From: Echria macrotheca
Lineage: Eukaryota > Ascomycota > Sordariomycetes > Sordariales > Schizotheciaceae
Reading direction: 5' to 3'
Assembly (NCBI GenBank): GCA_030411725.1
Contig: MU839827.1
Location: 4,285,027 to 4,349,026 of the forward strand
Length of the DNA stretch: 64,000 nucleotides
A program made the position numbers and the translations under genes. Shown here in pieces: positions 1-10,700 of the stretch. The first letter of the stretch is position 1. Every line of letters begins with the position of its first letter. Below the pieces are notes generated by a model. The model saw only the letters and a program-made list of their open reading frames with translations. It searched no databases and was not told where the DNA came from.

Positions 1-466
1 TGAACGGCGTTACTCGGGGCACGTCGCGCTGACGCTGGTTGGTCACACAGCAGCTGCAACAACACCGATGCGACGAGCGCATGCCTACAAGTTGGGGAAA
101 TCTACGACTGGACCGCTTGCTGCAACGGTGGTGCCGCGGGTGTTATTGCCGGGTGCCGGGTACGGGCAGAGTCGACTTCATCCCAAGGGTGGACAGATGC
201 AACCGTCTACACAGCAGCTGCTACCCCAATCCCAGCCATCCCCGTTCCACCAGTCATATTATCCCCGCCCGAATGGGTTGACCTTCTGGCATCGATATTA
301 AGGTACCCGGCGCGGTCCTATATTCCCTTCCCCCCTCTTCTCGGGGCAGCTCGCGACGGGGTATACCTTGGCCGGTCCTCCCCTCCACCTGGGTCTTCTC
401 TCCCTCCTCCGCGACCTCCACCATCTGAGCTGCTGCTAGCGCGCTGCCATCCGGTCTCCAGCCAAC
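1..466. other. 5' flank of aldose epimerase gene, no gene seen
   Basis: Two short overlapping open frames (about 80 codons) occur here but resemble no family and lack a common codon bias. The pyrimidine-rich stretch at about 325-425, just before the start codon at 467, looks like a core promoter or 5' leader. Nothing else is supportable. Confidence 0.5.
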
Positions 467-1766
467 ATGCGCGTGTCAATCCTCGCCGCCGCCGCCGCGG
501 TCTTTGTGGGAGCCAGCTCCGCTGCGTCTGTCCCCAGCTCCTCTGCGTCTGTCCCCAGCTCCTCTGCGTCTGTCCCGGGCCCTGATGCCAATGGAAAGTA
601 CTGGATCCACGGCGAGGGCATCTCGGCCGCCTTTATTCCGTATGGAGCTTCGATCTCGGACCTCCTGATCAAGGACCAGTATGGCATCACGCGCGACATC
701 GTAGCCGGCTTCGACAATGCCAGCTACTACAGCATTGACAAGCAGCACCCGCACTTCGGCGGCGTGCCGGGCCGCTACGCCAACCGCATCAAGAACAGCA
801 CGTTCGAGATCGACGGCGTCAGCTACAAGGTCACGCCCAACGAGAACCCCACGGCTCAGGCCCCCCTCGGTGCCGACACCCTGCACGGTGGACCGGACGG
901 CTGGGACTGGCGCAATTTTACTGTGGTTGCCTACACCAACAGCAGCATCACTTTTTCCATTGTCGACCCGGACGGCAAGGAGGGCTTTCCCGGAGAGGTT
1001 GTGGCCTTTATCACTTATAGTCTGGGCAAGATGACGTGGGATTTCAAGATGGTGGCCATCGCCACAACCAAGACGACGCCCATCATGCTGAGCAGCCACA
1101 CGTACTGGAACCTGGATGGATTCTCGAATAACCAGACGAATCTGGCGCTTAATCATTCGTTCTACATGCCCTATGGCGGCCAGCGGGTTGATGTCGACAA
1201 CATTCTGATCCCGACGGGCGACATTATTGCCAACAAGCCGGGGTCGGTCAACGACTTTTGGAGCGCGCCGAAGCAGGTTGGCCACAGCTTCAATGATCCC
1301 GAGATTCACGGCAACTGCGGTTTCAACTGCACCGGCTATGGTACGTTTTTTCTCGCCTGTGACCTGTGAAAAGTACTGACAGGTTGTAGACACATGCTAC
1401 CTGGTCAACCGCGACTTCCCGTACGACTGGCGAAAGGACGGCTACGTGGCGCGGATGCAATCGGCCTGGTCGGGCATCCAGGTTGATATCTACTCGGACC
1501 AAGAAGCCTTCCAGCTGTACTCGTGCAACTTCCAGGACGGCACCATGGCGCTCAAGAAGAGCCAGGGCCTGTTCGACAACCCCAAGTTCCCGCGCACGAT
1601 TCCCAAGTATGGGTGCTTCGTGATGGAGGTCGAGGACTGGATTGATGCTATCAATCAGCCGCAGTGGCAGCGCGAGAAGAAGCACATCTTCTCGCCGGGC
1701 GGTGATCCGTATGTCCTGCAGGCTAGCTACCGGTTCAGCATCAACTCGACGGCGACGCCGGCTTAG
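467..1766 (+). CDS. secreted aldose 1-epimerase (galactose mutarotase family)
   Basis: Predicted to interconvert alpha and beta anomers of aldoses outside the cell or in the secretory path. Exons are 467..1340 and 1390..1766; the 49-nt intron (GTACGT...TAG, branch-like ACTGAC) splits an Asp codon. The product is 416 aa. An N-terminal hydrophobic Ala-rich signal peptide (about residues 1-20) is followed by a Ser/Pro linker built from 21-nt repeats, then the beta-sandwich epimerase fold. Visible motifs are GRYANRI, the DTLHGG histidine, SSHTYWNLDG with the second His, and YSDQEAFQLYSC, which carries the likely catalytic Glu. Several NxS/T sites (NAS, NST, NFT, NQT, NHS) suit a secreted glycoprotein. 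Without splicing the frame stops at 1369, so the intron is required. Family assignment is secure; the sugar substrate is unknown. Confidence 0.9.
524..580 (+). repeat. 21-nt tandem repeat coding the Ser/Val/Pro linker
   Basis: Two perfect 21-nt copies (524..544 and 545..565) and a partial third encode repeated ASVPSSS just after the signal peptide. Such in-frame repeats can change copy number between strains without breaking the gene. Confidence 0.8.
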
Positions 1767-2191
1767 GGGTATGGCTGGCCGGGGTTGGGGGTTTGATTCG
1801 GGGGAGAATAATACTTTAGTGTAATTAGCGTGTGTAAAATGGTGATTTATTTTGTGGTGTATATGGACGAGGAGGTTTTGATGAAGTGTTCGTTGAAGCT
1901 GTCTTGTTCGTGATTTGCACTGTGCTGTTTGGTTAGCATTCTATGTGTGAGTGGATTACGTAATGCGGCTGCTCTCTCACCGTCCATTCACCTCAAAACA
2001 GGTGTGTATGTGTGTGTTGTAACTTCCGCTCCTTCAAACCTTTGCCATTCCACTACAGAGGTACCACACCAACCACCAACCTGAAAAGTTGAGACAAACA
2101 CCATAACTCACCACCACATCAAAACACCACTCATCACAACGAAAATACAACACACACACACAACCTAACCCACGAATTTTTTTTAAAAAAA
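1767..2191. other. intergenic, epimerase 3' region and CTF8 promoter
   Basis: No coding signal. The right part (about 2075-2190) is A/C-rich with CA-rich runs and ends in a T-run followed by an A-run directly before the CTF8 start, as expected of a fungal 5' leader. Confidence 0.5.
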
Positions 2192-2686
2192 ATGACAACA
2201 ATACCCCTAATCCGATCCCCCCCACCCCCATCATCACAGACCACCACAACCACCAAAAACCCCCTCCCACCCCTCCTGCGGACCCCCTCAGGCCTCGCAA
2301 TCCTCGAACTCCAAGGGACCATCAACTTCCCACCCCCATCGGATTCCTCAGACACCACAATCAAAATAGGCAGACTCATATTCCCAGAATATGATCCTGA
2401 CCAAGATGGGGAGAGTGAGGGTGGGTGGATGAAACGGGTGTATATGTACGTGGGCGAGCATCAACGGCTCATGGGGGAGGTGAGGAAACTGCCAAGGCCT
2501 TTTGGGGTTGTTTCTTCTTCTTCTTCTTCTAGAAGGGGGGAGGGGGAGGGGGATGGTGGGGATGGGAAAGGAGATGGGGATGGCCCGGATGGCAGGGGGG
2601 TCGAGGTGTTGGAGGTTGTTGAGGTTGTTAGGTATAAGCTTGTTTTTGGGAGTCGGCCTGAGCCTGTTACTGGGACTTCTTCTTAG
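2192..2686 (+). CDS. CTF8: Ctf8, subunit of the CTF18-RFC clamp loader
   Basis: A 164-aa protein in a single exon. Ctf8 joins Ctf18 and Dcc1 to form the alternative RFC complex that handles PCNA during sister-chromatid cohesion. Recognition rests on the family's order of elements: PPLLRTPSGLAILELQG near residues 27-43, the GRLIFPEYDP segment, GGWMKRVYMYVGEHQRLMGEV around 78-98 and the C-terminal VVRYKLVFGSRPEPV strand. Between them lies a low-complexity Ser run (TTC repeats) and a Gly/Asp/Glu tract, so the linker is expanded. The ATG at 2192 follows an A-rich leader and precedes the first conserved block. It is convergent with DPH1. Identification is from remembered family features, not a search. 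Confidence 0.85.
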   Translation: MTTIPLIRSPPPPSSQTTTTTKNPLPPLLRTPSGLAILELQGTINFPPPSDSSDTTIKIGRLIFPEYDPDQDGESEGGWMKRVYMYVGEHQRLMGEVRKLPRPFGVVSSSSSSRRGEGEGDGGDGKGDGDGPDGRGVEVLEVVEVVRYKLVFGSRPEPVTGTSS

Positions 2687-3499
2687 AGAGTTTTATTATT
2701 ATTATTATTCTTGGGGGGTGTTTTTTTTGGTGTGTTTTGTGTTATGTGGGTTGGTTTGGGGGAGTTGATTTGGGGAGTTGGTTTGGGGAGTTGGTTTGAG
2801 GGGTTGGGGCATTGGGGTAGCTTGGTGGTTTCTGAGATGTGAATGGGATTGTCTTGATGTTTTGGGTGGTGGAGGCACTCACTTGCAAATATTCGTGGAT
2901 AGTTTGAAGTTTAGACGTGTGGGTGGATGGGGATTATGGAATTGGGAGTATGGAATGGGGATTATGGAAGGGAGTGAGGGGAATAGGCATGTTGGTAGGT
3001 GGGAGACTCGGGAAGACATAGCCTGGTGACTTTGTCTCTGGAGTGGAAGGGTTCATGGCTTTGTTGATGGGATGGACATGATAATGGTGAGGTTACCGCT
3101 GGGCACGCTATCGGTGCTAAGATGGGAACGAGCTATCAGCGAAGGTGGGTTGGATGGGGAGGATGATTTCCCGTGGTCTTTGATGGGCATACTGACGGTC
3201 CTGAGACAGGGATGGGATGGTCACTGCGGCAATATGAAGAACTCGAAGATGGATTACGATGAGAATAGGGATTACATGATGTTGTTGATGCGTACGGCCG
3301 GTGGTACGTTCAAGTGAGGAAGATATCCCGAATGATTGGCGCCTGCTCGGAGTTTGACCGGTTTAAGGGTGTGTTTGTTGATCGGGTGATAGTATGGCAA
3401 GGTATTGAGAGCATCCTGGGGGCATCGAGACGGCAATCCCCTCTGGATGGCACCAGGCAGTCATACAACACGGCGATGAATGTCATGAAATTTATTCCT
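2687..3499. other. convergent intergenic region between CTF8 and DPH1
   Basis: Starts with a TAT microsatellite (about 2692-2711) then G/T-rich sequence. Several open frames of 80 codons or so (for example near 2778-3317) show no family features and are best read as 3' untranslated or spacer sequence. Confidence 0.5.
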
Positions 3500-4884
3500 T
3501 CAGGCCACTACCGGCCTCGTCCTCCCCAGACCGTCCTTCCCATAATAATCCATCGGATACGCCCCCTTCCCCCAATCCTCCCTCTCCTCAAGCGCAACCA
3601 ACGCCTCGTACGGGGTCAAAAGCGGCCGCGGAAACGCATACCCCCAATCAATACTCAGCCGCGGACACGCCACCTGCACCCAACACTCGACATCGCTCAT
3701 CATGGCCAACTTCCCCGGAAAGATTTCGCTCAACAACAGATTCACAAACGGTATCCCCATCTGCTTCAACTTCTCCTCGATGAGAGCCATGGTGTGCGGG
3801 TTCCCCTGCCGCCCCAGCGACCCCAGGATGAGCCCCCATTTGGTCGCCTTCTTGGCCGTCCGGATGGCCTCGCGCCGCAGGTCCTGCATCTCGTCGTGGC
3901 CGTATGTCTCGTGCGTCAGCTTGCGCGAGTACGGGTCGTACCGGTACGCCGGGATGTCCGGGTTGTGGATCATGATGCTCTCGAGGTGGAAGCGCCCATC
4001 GCCGAGATACAAAATCAGATCGACCGGTTTGTCAGCATACGTCGAAAGATTCGGCGAGGTACACCCCAATATCTCGCCGCGGGACAACGGCGTTATCTGC
4101 GGCACGATCACCCTGAAGCCGGCTTTTTCTAGCCTCGACTTGACACCATGAATGGTCGCGTTGAACTGGATGGTGCCGACCATGGCGATGGTCTTTCCGG
4201 GTGAAAAGTTGCGCTCCAGGCTGGCGAGCAGGTGCGACGTGTCGATGCTGATGTCGACAAACACATACAGTGTCTTGATCTTGGTGACGTCGACCGGTAT
4301 CAGACAGCTGTGGGCGTAGTGGACGAGCAGGTCGCAGCCCATGGCTCTCGCCGTGTAATCGTCGATGCAGCAGGCCCCATACGTTACATCTCCCATAATC
4401 AGGGTCTCGATGCCGGGGCAGAATTGCGTCAGAATGTCTGATATCGTCGTGGCAAACAATAGAAGGCCCTCGGGCATCTGGAGAGCCACTCTCTTGGCCC
4501 CTAACGTGCGGATACGGTGGATCGTCTTTGGTATCTCGAACGAGTAGTTCGCCGGGAGGAGGGCTATAGCTTCCTTGAGAGCCGGGTCATTCAGAATCTC
4601 GGCTGGCACCTGGTTGAGCATCCGGGGTAGTCTTCCTGGCTGGGCAACTGAGACCAGTCAGCTTTTTAGTCTGGAGATACGGAACAAGTATGTATACCTT
4701 GGATAGTGCCACTGTCCTCAATAGACTGGCCATTTTGGCTGCTCGTAGATTTTGTGGCAGCTTCGGCCGCTGTCCTCCTGCCAACGAACCGCCGCTTGGG
4801 CTGCTTGATGGCCTTTTCGGCAATGTGTGCCTCCTCGAGGTCGGCCGCGATGCCTAGGTCAACCTGGACCCGATCTTCTTCCAT
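3500..4884 (-). CDS. DPH1: Dph1, diphthamide biosynthesis 2-(3-amino-3-carboxypropyl)histidine synthase subunit
   Basis: With Dph2 it performs the radical-SAM-type first step of diphthamide formation on elongation factor 2. Exons on the minus strand are 4884..4698 and 4647..3500, with a 50-nt intron (GTATAC...CTCAG) at 4697..4648. The product is 444 aa. The N-terminal PKRRFVGRRTA block lies in exon 1 and the core begins LNQVPAEILNDP in exon 2. Three cysteines expected to bind the 4Fe-4S cluster are visible in GACCIDDYTARAMGC (about residues 155-156), ILGCTSPNL (258) and VQVACPRLSIDWG (390). The start at 4884 gives MEEDRVQVDLG; an in-frame upstream ATG at 4965 would add 27 residues that do not look conserved. 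It is transcribed divergently from RPS6. Confidence 0.92.
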
Positions 4885-5467
4885 TTGGACAAATGTTCCG
4901 CTAGTAAAGTCCTGTATGATGGGTATAAAGAGAGACCCTGTGGTTTGGCTGATGGCGCTCCTCAAATAAACGGGTGAAGATTTCTCAACACACCTAAGTT
5001 ATATCTGGAGCTTATTCCGTAGTGGCAATAGAGACTGCCCGGCTTGAACCACGTAACTTTCCAGGATGCTTTGAAGCGGCGTCTTTGGTTCTTTGGCCCC
5101 TTGGACAACACTGTTTTCAACAGATATATGCTTGATCACAGACCGAAACTTTCCAGCAAGTCCAAGTCTTTGCTACCTTAGCCAAAGATACCTAGGTACT
5201 TCGAGCCAGCGTTGATCTTGGTGCTGCCCGACCCCTCCACAGATTTCACCCCTCGGCCCCACTTTGCTAGGCAAGGGTCTCGAGAGTTCGCGACAGGTTA
5301 GCAAAAATAGTGGATCCTCAAATTTATGACCAATCACCGCCCGCAAAATTTTGAGCCCTAACGAACCTCTTTGCCTGGCACGCTTGCACACAAAATCTCC
5401 TCTCTGATTTCCTTGACCCTCAACCAACCGCATCGACAACTTCGGCCGTTCAGCGACAACCGCCACA
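4885..5467. promoter_or_regulatory. divergent promoter between DPH1 and RPS6
   Basis: 583 bp separate two start codons pointing away from each other, so both promoters must lie here. It contains a perfect TACCTAGGTA palindrome at 5189..5198 and a CT-rich leader just before the RPS6 start. No TATA box was recognised. Confidence 0.6.
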
Positions 5468-6566
5468 ATGAAGGTGAGCACGATCCATATCGCAATTGCA
5501 CTGAATTGATTCACTTTTTACCATGAGCAATCATATGTTTCATAGCGACCCGAATGCTGACTCCTCCAGTTGAACATTTCGCACCCTGCGAACGGCACGC
5601 AGAAGCTGATCGAGGTGGAGGATGAGCGCAAGCTCCGCCACTTCTACGAGTATGTTCCGACGCGCGTGTGCTAACTGTCGTTTGCTAACATGTCAATAGG
5701 AAGCGCGTAAGTCGCCGACAGCTCGATCGATACCGAGAACGAATACTGACCGATACTAGATGGGCGCTGAGGTCCCGGCCGACCCCCTTGGCGATGAGTG
5801 GAAGGGCTACATCGTCCGCATCACGGGCGGCAACGACAAGCAGGGTTTCCCGATGAAGCAGGGCGTCATTGCTCCCACCCGTGTCCGCCTCCTCCTCTCC
5901 GACGGCCACTCGTGCTACCGCCCCCGCCGCACCGGTGAGCGCAAGCGCAAGTCGGTCCGCGGCTGCATCGTCGGTGCCGATCTCTCCGTCCTCGCCCTCT
6001 CGATTGTCAAGCAGGGCGAGCAAGACATCCCCGGTCTCACCGATGCCGTCCACCCCAAGCGTCTCGGCCCCAAGCGCGCTACCAAGATCCGCCGCTTCTT
6101 CGGCCTCAGCAAGGATGACGATGTATGTGCTATATGCCATTGCAATCCCGTCATCGCCTGCTCTCCATCTGTGCCGATTCTGGTCGGGCAGTGGGGGTAG
6201 AGTCTGAGAAGAAAAACATGGAGGCTAATACTGGTATTTTTCCTCGGAAATAGGTCCGCAAGTACGTCATTCGTCGCGAGGTCCAGCCCAAGGGCGAGGG
6301 CAAGAAGCCTTACACCAAGGCTCCTCGCATCCAGCGTCTGGTTACTCCCCAGCGTCTGCAGCACAAGCGCCACCGCATTGCGCTCAAGCGTCGCCAGGCC
6401 GAGAAGGTCAAGGATGAGGCGGTATGTCAAGCGATGCCCGAGTCTATGGATTGTTTGCTAACAAGACTAGAATGAGTATGCTCAGATTCTGGCCAAGCGT
6501 GTTGCTGAGGCCAAGGCACAGAAGGCCGATGCCCGCAAGCGTCGGGCGAGCTCGATGCGGAAGTAA
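5468..6566 (+). CDS. RPS6: 40S ribosomal protein S6 (eS6)
   Basis: Small-subunit ribosomal protein. Six exons: 5468..5473, 5570..5649, 5700..5706, 5760..6122, 6254..6421 and 6471..6566, total 239 aa, the usual fungal length. The first exon is only ATGAAG and the third is a 7-nt microexon supplying the end of a Glu codon plus Lys-Arg. All introns have GT...AG ends. The protein reads MKLNISHPANGTQKLIEV at its N terminus, has the TGGNDKQGFPMKQGV core, PRRTGERKRKSVRGCIV and the basic C-terminal tail ending KRRASSMRK, whose serines are the classic phosphorylation sites of this family. It is downstream of a divergent promoter shared with DPH1 and upstream of the TOM1-type ligase on the same strand. 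Confidence 0.96.
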
Positions 6567-7738
6567 GCGTTTGGCGTTTGGTAATGGGACACTGCTTTTC
6601 GGAAAAAAAGGTCATGGCGCGGTTGCTTGGTGGCTCATATGGGACGTGTACATGGGAATAGAATCCATCACGATGCCTTGAGAGAATGAGTCTTTGCGAT
6701 GGTCATGATATCCACGCCCTAGGGCATCTCTGAAATCATAAATCCCTCCCAAAGCAGGCTATTTGTAAAATCTAATGTGACCGACTCCCGATAACTCGAC
6801 AAAAACTTCCCGTCCAGCTCTGGAGATGGCTCGTTGCCCGTGGGCCTACCGGCAAGGCTTTAGGATTATCTGCTTGGGTTTCCATGAGTCGAACCGAATT
6901 GAACAGATGGAGCGGCAGTTTGCTGGTTCCTGGGCAAGCCTATCTGTAGCTGCTGGCAATGAAAAGCAAACTGGCGAAGCCTGCAACGCGAGCAGCTGCT
7001 TTGGAGAACTGGAGGAGTCTGAATCTAAATTCCAAGAGGAAGGGCCCGACCCCACCACGTGTGGCGCTGAGGCAGTCTTGATCACGGTGGGTGGGTTCGT
7101 GCAGGCCAAAAGTTTGTTGGGCGGGCCGCTAAAAGGTCGCAAAAGGTCGCAAAAGGTGGGCGGCGTTTGCCGAAAGTCGACTTTTCGGTCGTACCTGACC
7201 AACAGCTGCCGTCATTACCCTTCCTTGCCTTTCCGCGCCGAAAGGTAGCTGCGGCTTTCGAACCTTTCTACAATCTCAAAAACCCAAATCTTCCCCAACT
7301 CAACAACCCGACCTCCGAACTGCAGCACCACCATCCCAGTCATCTTTGCGACGACTGTCTACAGCCGTTGCTTTTCTGAGGATTTGGAAATCGAGGATAG
7401 CCAGAGACGTCCTGCACACGTCTTTTGACCATCCTTGAGATCCGGTGAGCTTGCCCCCCCCTCCGAGGCTGAGTTACTCGCCCGACTCCCAGCCGCCTGC
7501 CCGAGCTCGCAATCAACCCCTCCGTCGTGCACTTTCGGCCTCACCACCCGCCCATCGAGTTTTGCTCACACGCGTGTCTCCCACAGGTCTCGCTCGAGAA
7601 ACACGGCACTCACTCCGCGATCCCGGCAACGTTGCGCCCGCAGCGTGAAGCTACCATTTGCCAGCGGGGACGTGCTGGTGTTGGAGGGGTTGTGTTGACG
7701 TCGTTTCGCCTCCGCGGCGTGGCCGCATCATCTTCAAA
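6567..7738 (+). promoter_or_regulatory. RPS6 3' region and upstream region of the HECT ligase gene
   Basis: 1.17 kb without a supportable gene; the open frame at 6826..7248 has no recognisable features. It contains a CACGTG E-box at 7056..7061 and a threefold 10-bp repeat (AAAAGGTCGC-like) at 7131..7157 that includes two PACE-like GGTCGCAAA sites. The part from about 7240 on is probably the long 5' leader. Confidence 0.45.
7131..7157 (+). repeat. 10-bp tandem repeat with PACE-like sites
   Basis: AAAAGGTCGC occurs twice perfectly, followed by AAAAGGTGGG. This creates GGTCGCAAA at 7135..7143 and 7145..7153, each one base away from the GGTGGCAAA proteasome-associated control element known from yeast. 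A regulatory role is inferred. Confidence 0.6.
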
Positions 7739-10700
7739 ATGGGCAAGATTACGAAGACGATGCAGCCCAAGCATAGGGAGACTCTGGTAAGCCCCGCCGC
7801 GTTTCCTTGGTCGCGTCGTGTGTCGAAGCTAACATGCGTGCCCCCCCGCAGTCTCCCTGGCTGAAGGACTTTGTCCAAGCCGCAGAATCTGTGCCCTTGC
7901 CGCTCCTTCCGGAGAAGCTCGACGAGTTTCCCTCGCTATTTCCATTTCCTCGGGGCGATCTGTATCATTGGATCCCGCTGTTGAACCGGTTCGACAATAT
8001 TCTTGAAGCGGTCTGCACCACCTATGGCCTCCAAGATGATCAGTTCCAACCACGGCCGTTTGACTGCACGATCCTGCTCAACAAGGCGACGGGGACCGCA
8101 GTCGACTATCGTGACACCGCCGGGGCTTGGGACATGAACAGGTTGGCCGAGGCTGGATACGGCCCGGATGGCGACCGTCGACTCGTCATCGCTATCCTGA
8201 ACTTTACTCGAATGCTACTTAAACAGTGCGGAAATAGGAGTATCTATGCCAGCAGCGCTCACCTGAACGACCTTCTTCTGTCTCCAGACCTGGAAATTCT
8301 CCTCGCAACGCTCAAGGTTGGATCGGAGCTGGCTCAGCGCTATCAAGCTTCGGTCAAGAGGCTGTCGTCACCGACGCGATCTATGAGCACCGCACTGCTG
8401 GCAAATCATTACAACATAGACCTCGACCGCGTGTTGCTTCTGGCTCAGCCGTTTGTCAAGACGCCTATCATGCGGCTTTCAGATCCTGCACCGACGACAC
8501 CGGCGTCGGCCAGCAAGGGAAAGGACAAAGACAAGGCGCAAGGCGCAAGCGGCAGGAACGTGGCTTCGATGTACGCGAACGATCTGTTGGCCATCGCCGC
8601 CCCCGATGAGAAGGACGAGGGTCACTGGGATGGCTGGGGAGATGTTAAGGTTGTCTACTATCCACAAAGTGATGGCCACGTCGCCCAACACCAAGACCCT
8701 CAAGTTACTGAGCGAGGACCTCCAGCGCTACCCTCGACGTCCGCTCCTCTGACTCCTACTCCCCTGAGACGCAGCTCTACTACTGCGGTTCAACCACCAC
8801 CCAGGACAGGCAGAGTTCCCGTCTCCGTCTCTGATGAAAGCCCGATATTTCGTGGTACGGGTGCTATCGCGGACCCTCGAGGGCCGCGATCCGCCGAGAT
8901 TCGCCAGACTACGGTTCGGTCTACGTCAGTGTATGATCTGGTCAAGCAGTGCCCCGAAGATATGCCAAAAACGTCGCGGTACGAATTTCTCAACCGACTC
9001 AGGGTTGCGAAGGCACTGCTGGGACCTGGGAAGCAAAAACAGCTGGCTCTCGGGGTTCGACTCATGGCGCTCAACAACCTCGCCTACATCTTCCCTGAAC
9101 AGATGTTTATGGAAAAGGCCATGAAGCAGGACAACGACGAACCTCGGCGTTACCAGCTGGTTTACCAATTGGCGGAGTTGATCCACCCATCGGCGGATGG
9201 CATAGAGAGTGTCCCCCGGTGGCTTCAGAGTATCGCCATGTCGCTGCTTGACAACATCCTCAACTTCAACTCCAAATACCCGGATGTGCTTGCCGCGCTT
9301 AACGCTAATGTCAATCATGGCGTACTTTTGTACGTCATGCGGAAAGCCGTGGCAGAGATGCGAGAAGATACCGAGGAAGGTGTCGAAGAGGGTCGAGCGA
9401 CCGAAGCCGACACCTGGCGTGGCGCCCTTTTCTCGCTTGCGCTTCACGTCGCCATTTCAACGCGTGTTGGCTACGAATTCTGCGCGGCTGGTCTTATCAG
9501 CGTGCTGGTAGAGATGCTCAACGTGAGATCAAAAGTCGCCCTCCGAAACCACAGCGAGGTCATCGTCTTCCTGGATAACGTCCTTTATAATCAGTCCAAC
9601 ATCTACAGACTGTTTAGCGATGCGCGTGGCGTAGATGCGCTCGCAGATCTCCTGGTCGATACCGTTGCTCTTTCAAGGACTCTGACGGCCTCAGGTCACG
9701 GGACCAAACCGGCGTTCCACGCCTCTTTGGTAGACTACGACATCCCCTTCCATCAGCAGCAGGCGCTTAAGTGGGCTCTCAAGCTCACTCACCACATCAT
9801 GAGTGCTGGGTATTTGGCTGTTGGGACCGACGCCGACCGGTTCGTGAGAAGCATGGTGGATAAGACATCAGTGCTTGGCAGCCTGCGGTCCATCATCAAG
9901 GATATGAGACTTTTCGGCTCTGTTGTGTGGACCACGGCTGCGACGCTGCTGAGCGATTTTATCAACCACGAGCCTAGAAGCTTCGCTGCTATCTCCGAGT
10001 CTGGTTTGGTTCAGACCTTTCTCGAATCCTTGACAGGCCGGCCCGTCGCCCTGGAACAGCAACCGGCAGCAGCGCCGGCGCCCGACGCGGATGGGGATGA
10101 AGAGTCCGAATCGCTCTCGGTGTCCGATGCTGCGGTGGTCTTGGAAGTTGACAATCGCCTCCATCCGCCATCCGCCGAGACTTTGGACGAGCCCCGAGAC
10201 TGGCCCCTTGCCCGTGGCATCTTGCCCTCGAATGACGCGATGCATGCCATCCCGGGTGTCCTGAATTCCTTCTCTCTGAATCCCCAGGGCATGAAGATGG
10301 TGGCGTCTTCCCGCGCCATTGAGAGTTTTCTTGAGATTTTTGAAAGCCCGGAACATGTTTTTTGCCTGGAAAAGGATATAGAGCTGCCGACGGCTCTCGG
10401 TCAAGCCTTCGACGAGCTTGCGCGCCATCATCCCCAACTTCTCCCTGTACTGTCGAATGCCATAATTGACATGGTGGCGAGGATTGTTCACATGGCCAAG
10501 ACTAAAGCAAAGACGGCAGGATGGGGAGCCCACCTTATGATTATTGATCCCGATGGCAAAGCTGTTGTTGCCGATGAGTCCCTGCCGGACAGGCTGTCGT
10601 CGACGGGCAAAGGGAAAGCAAAGGCCACGTCCGAGGATTCAGATATCGAGATGACTGATGCCAGTATCCCGCCGTCGTTGGGTGCGGGCTCCATTCCAGC

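Noticed and set aside
476..1393. 305-codon minus-strand ORF
   Set aside because: Antisense of the epimerase; no family features.
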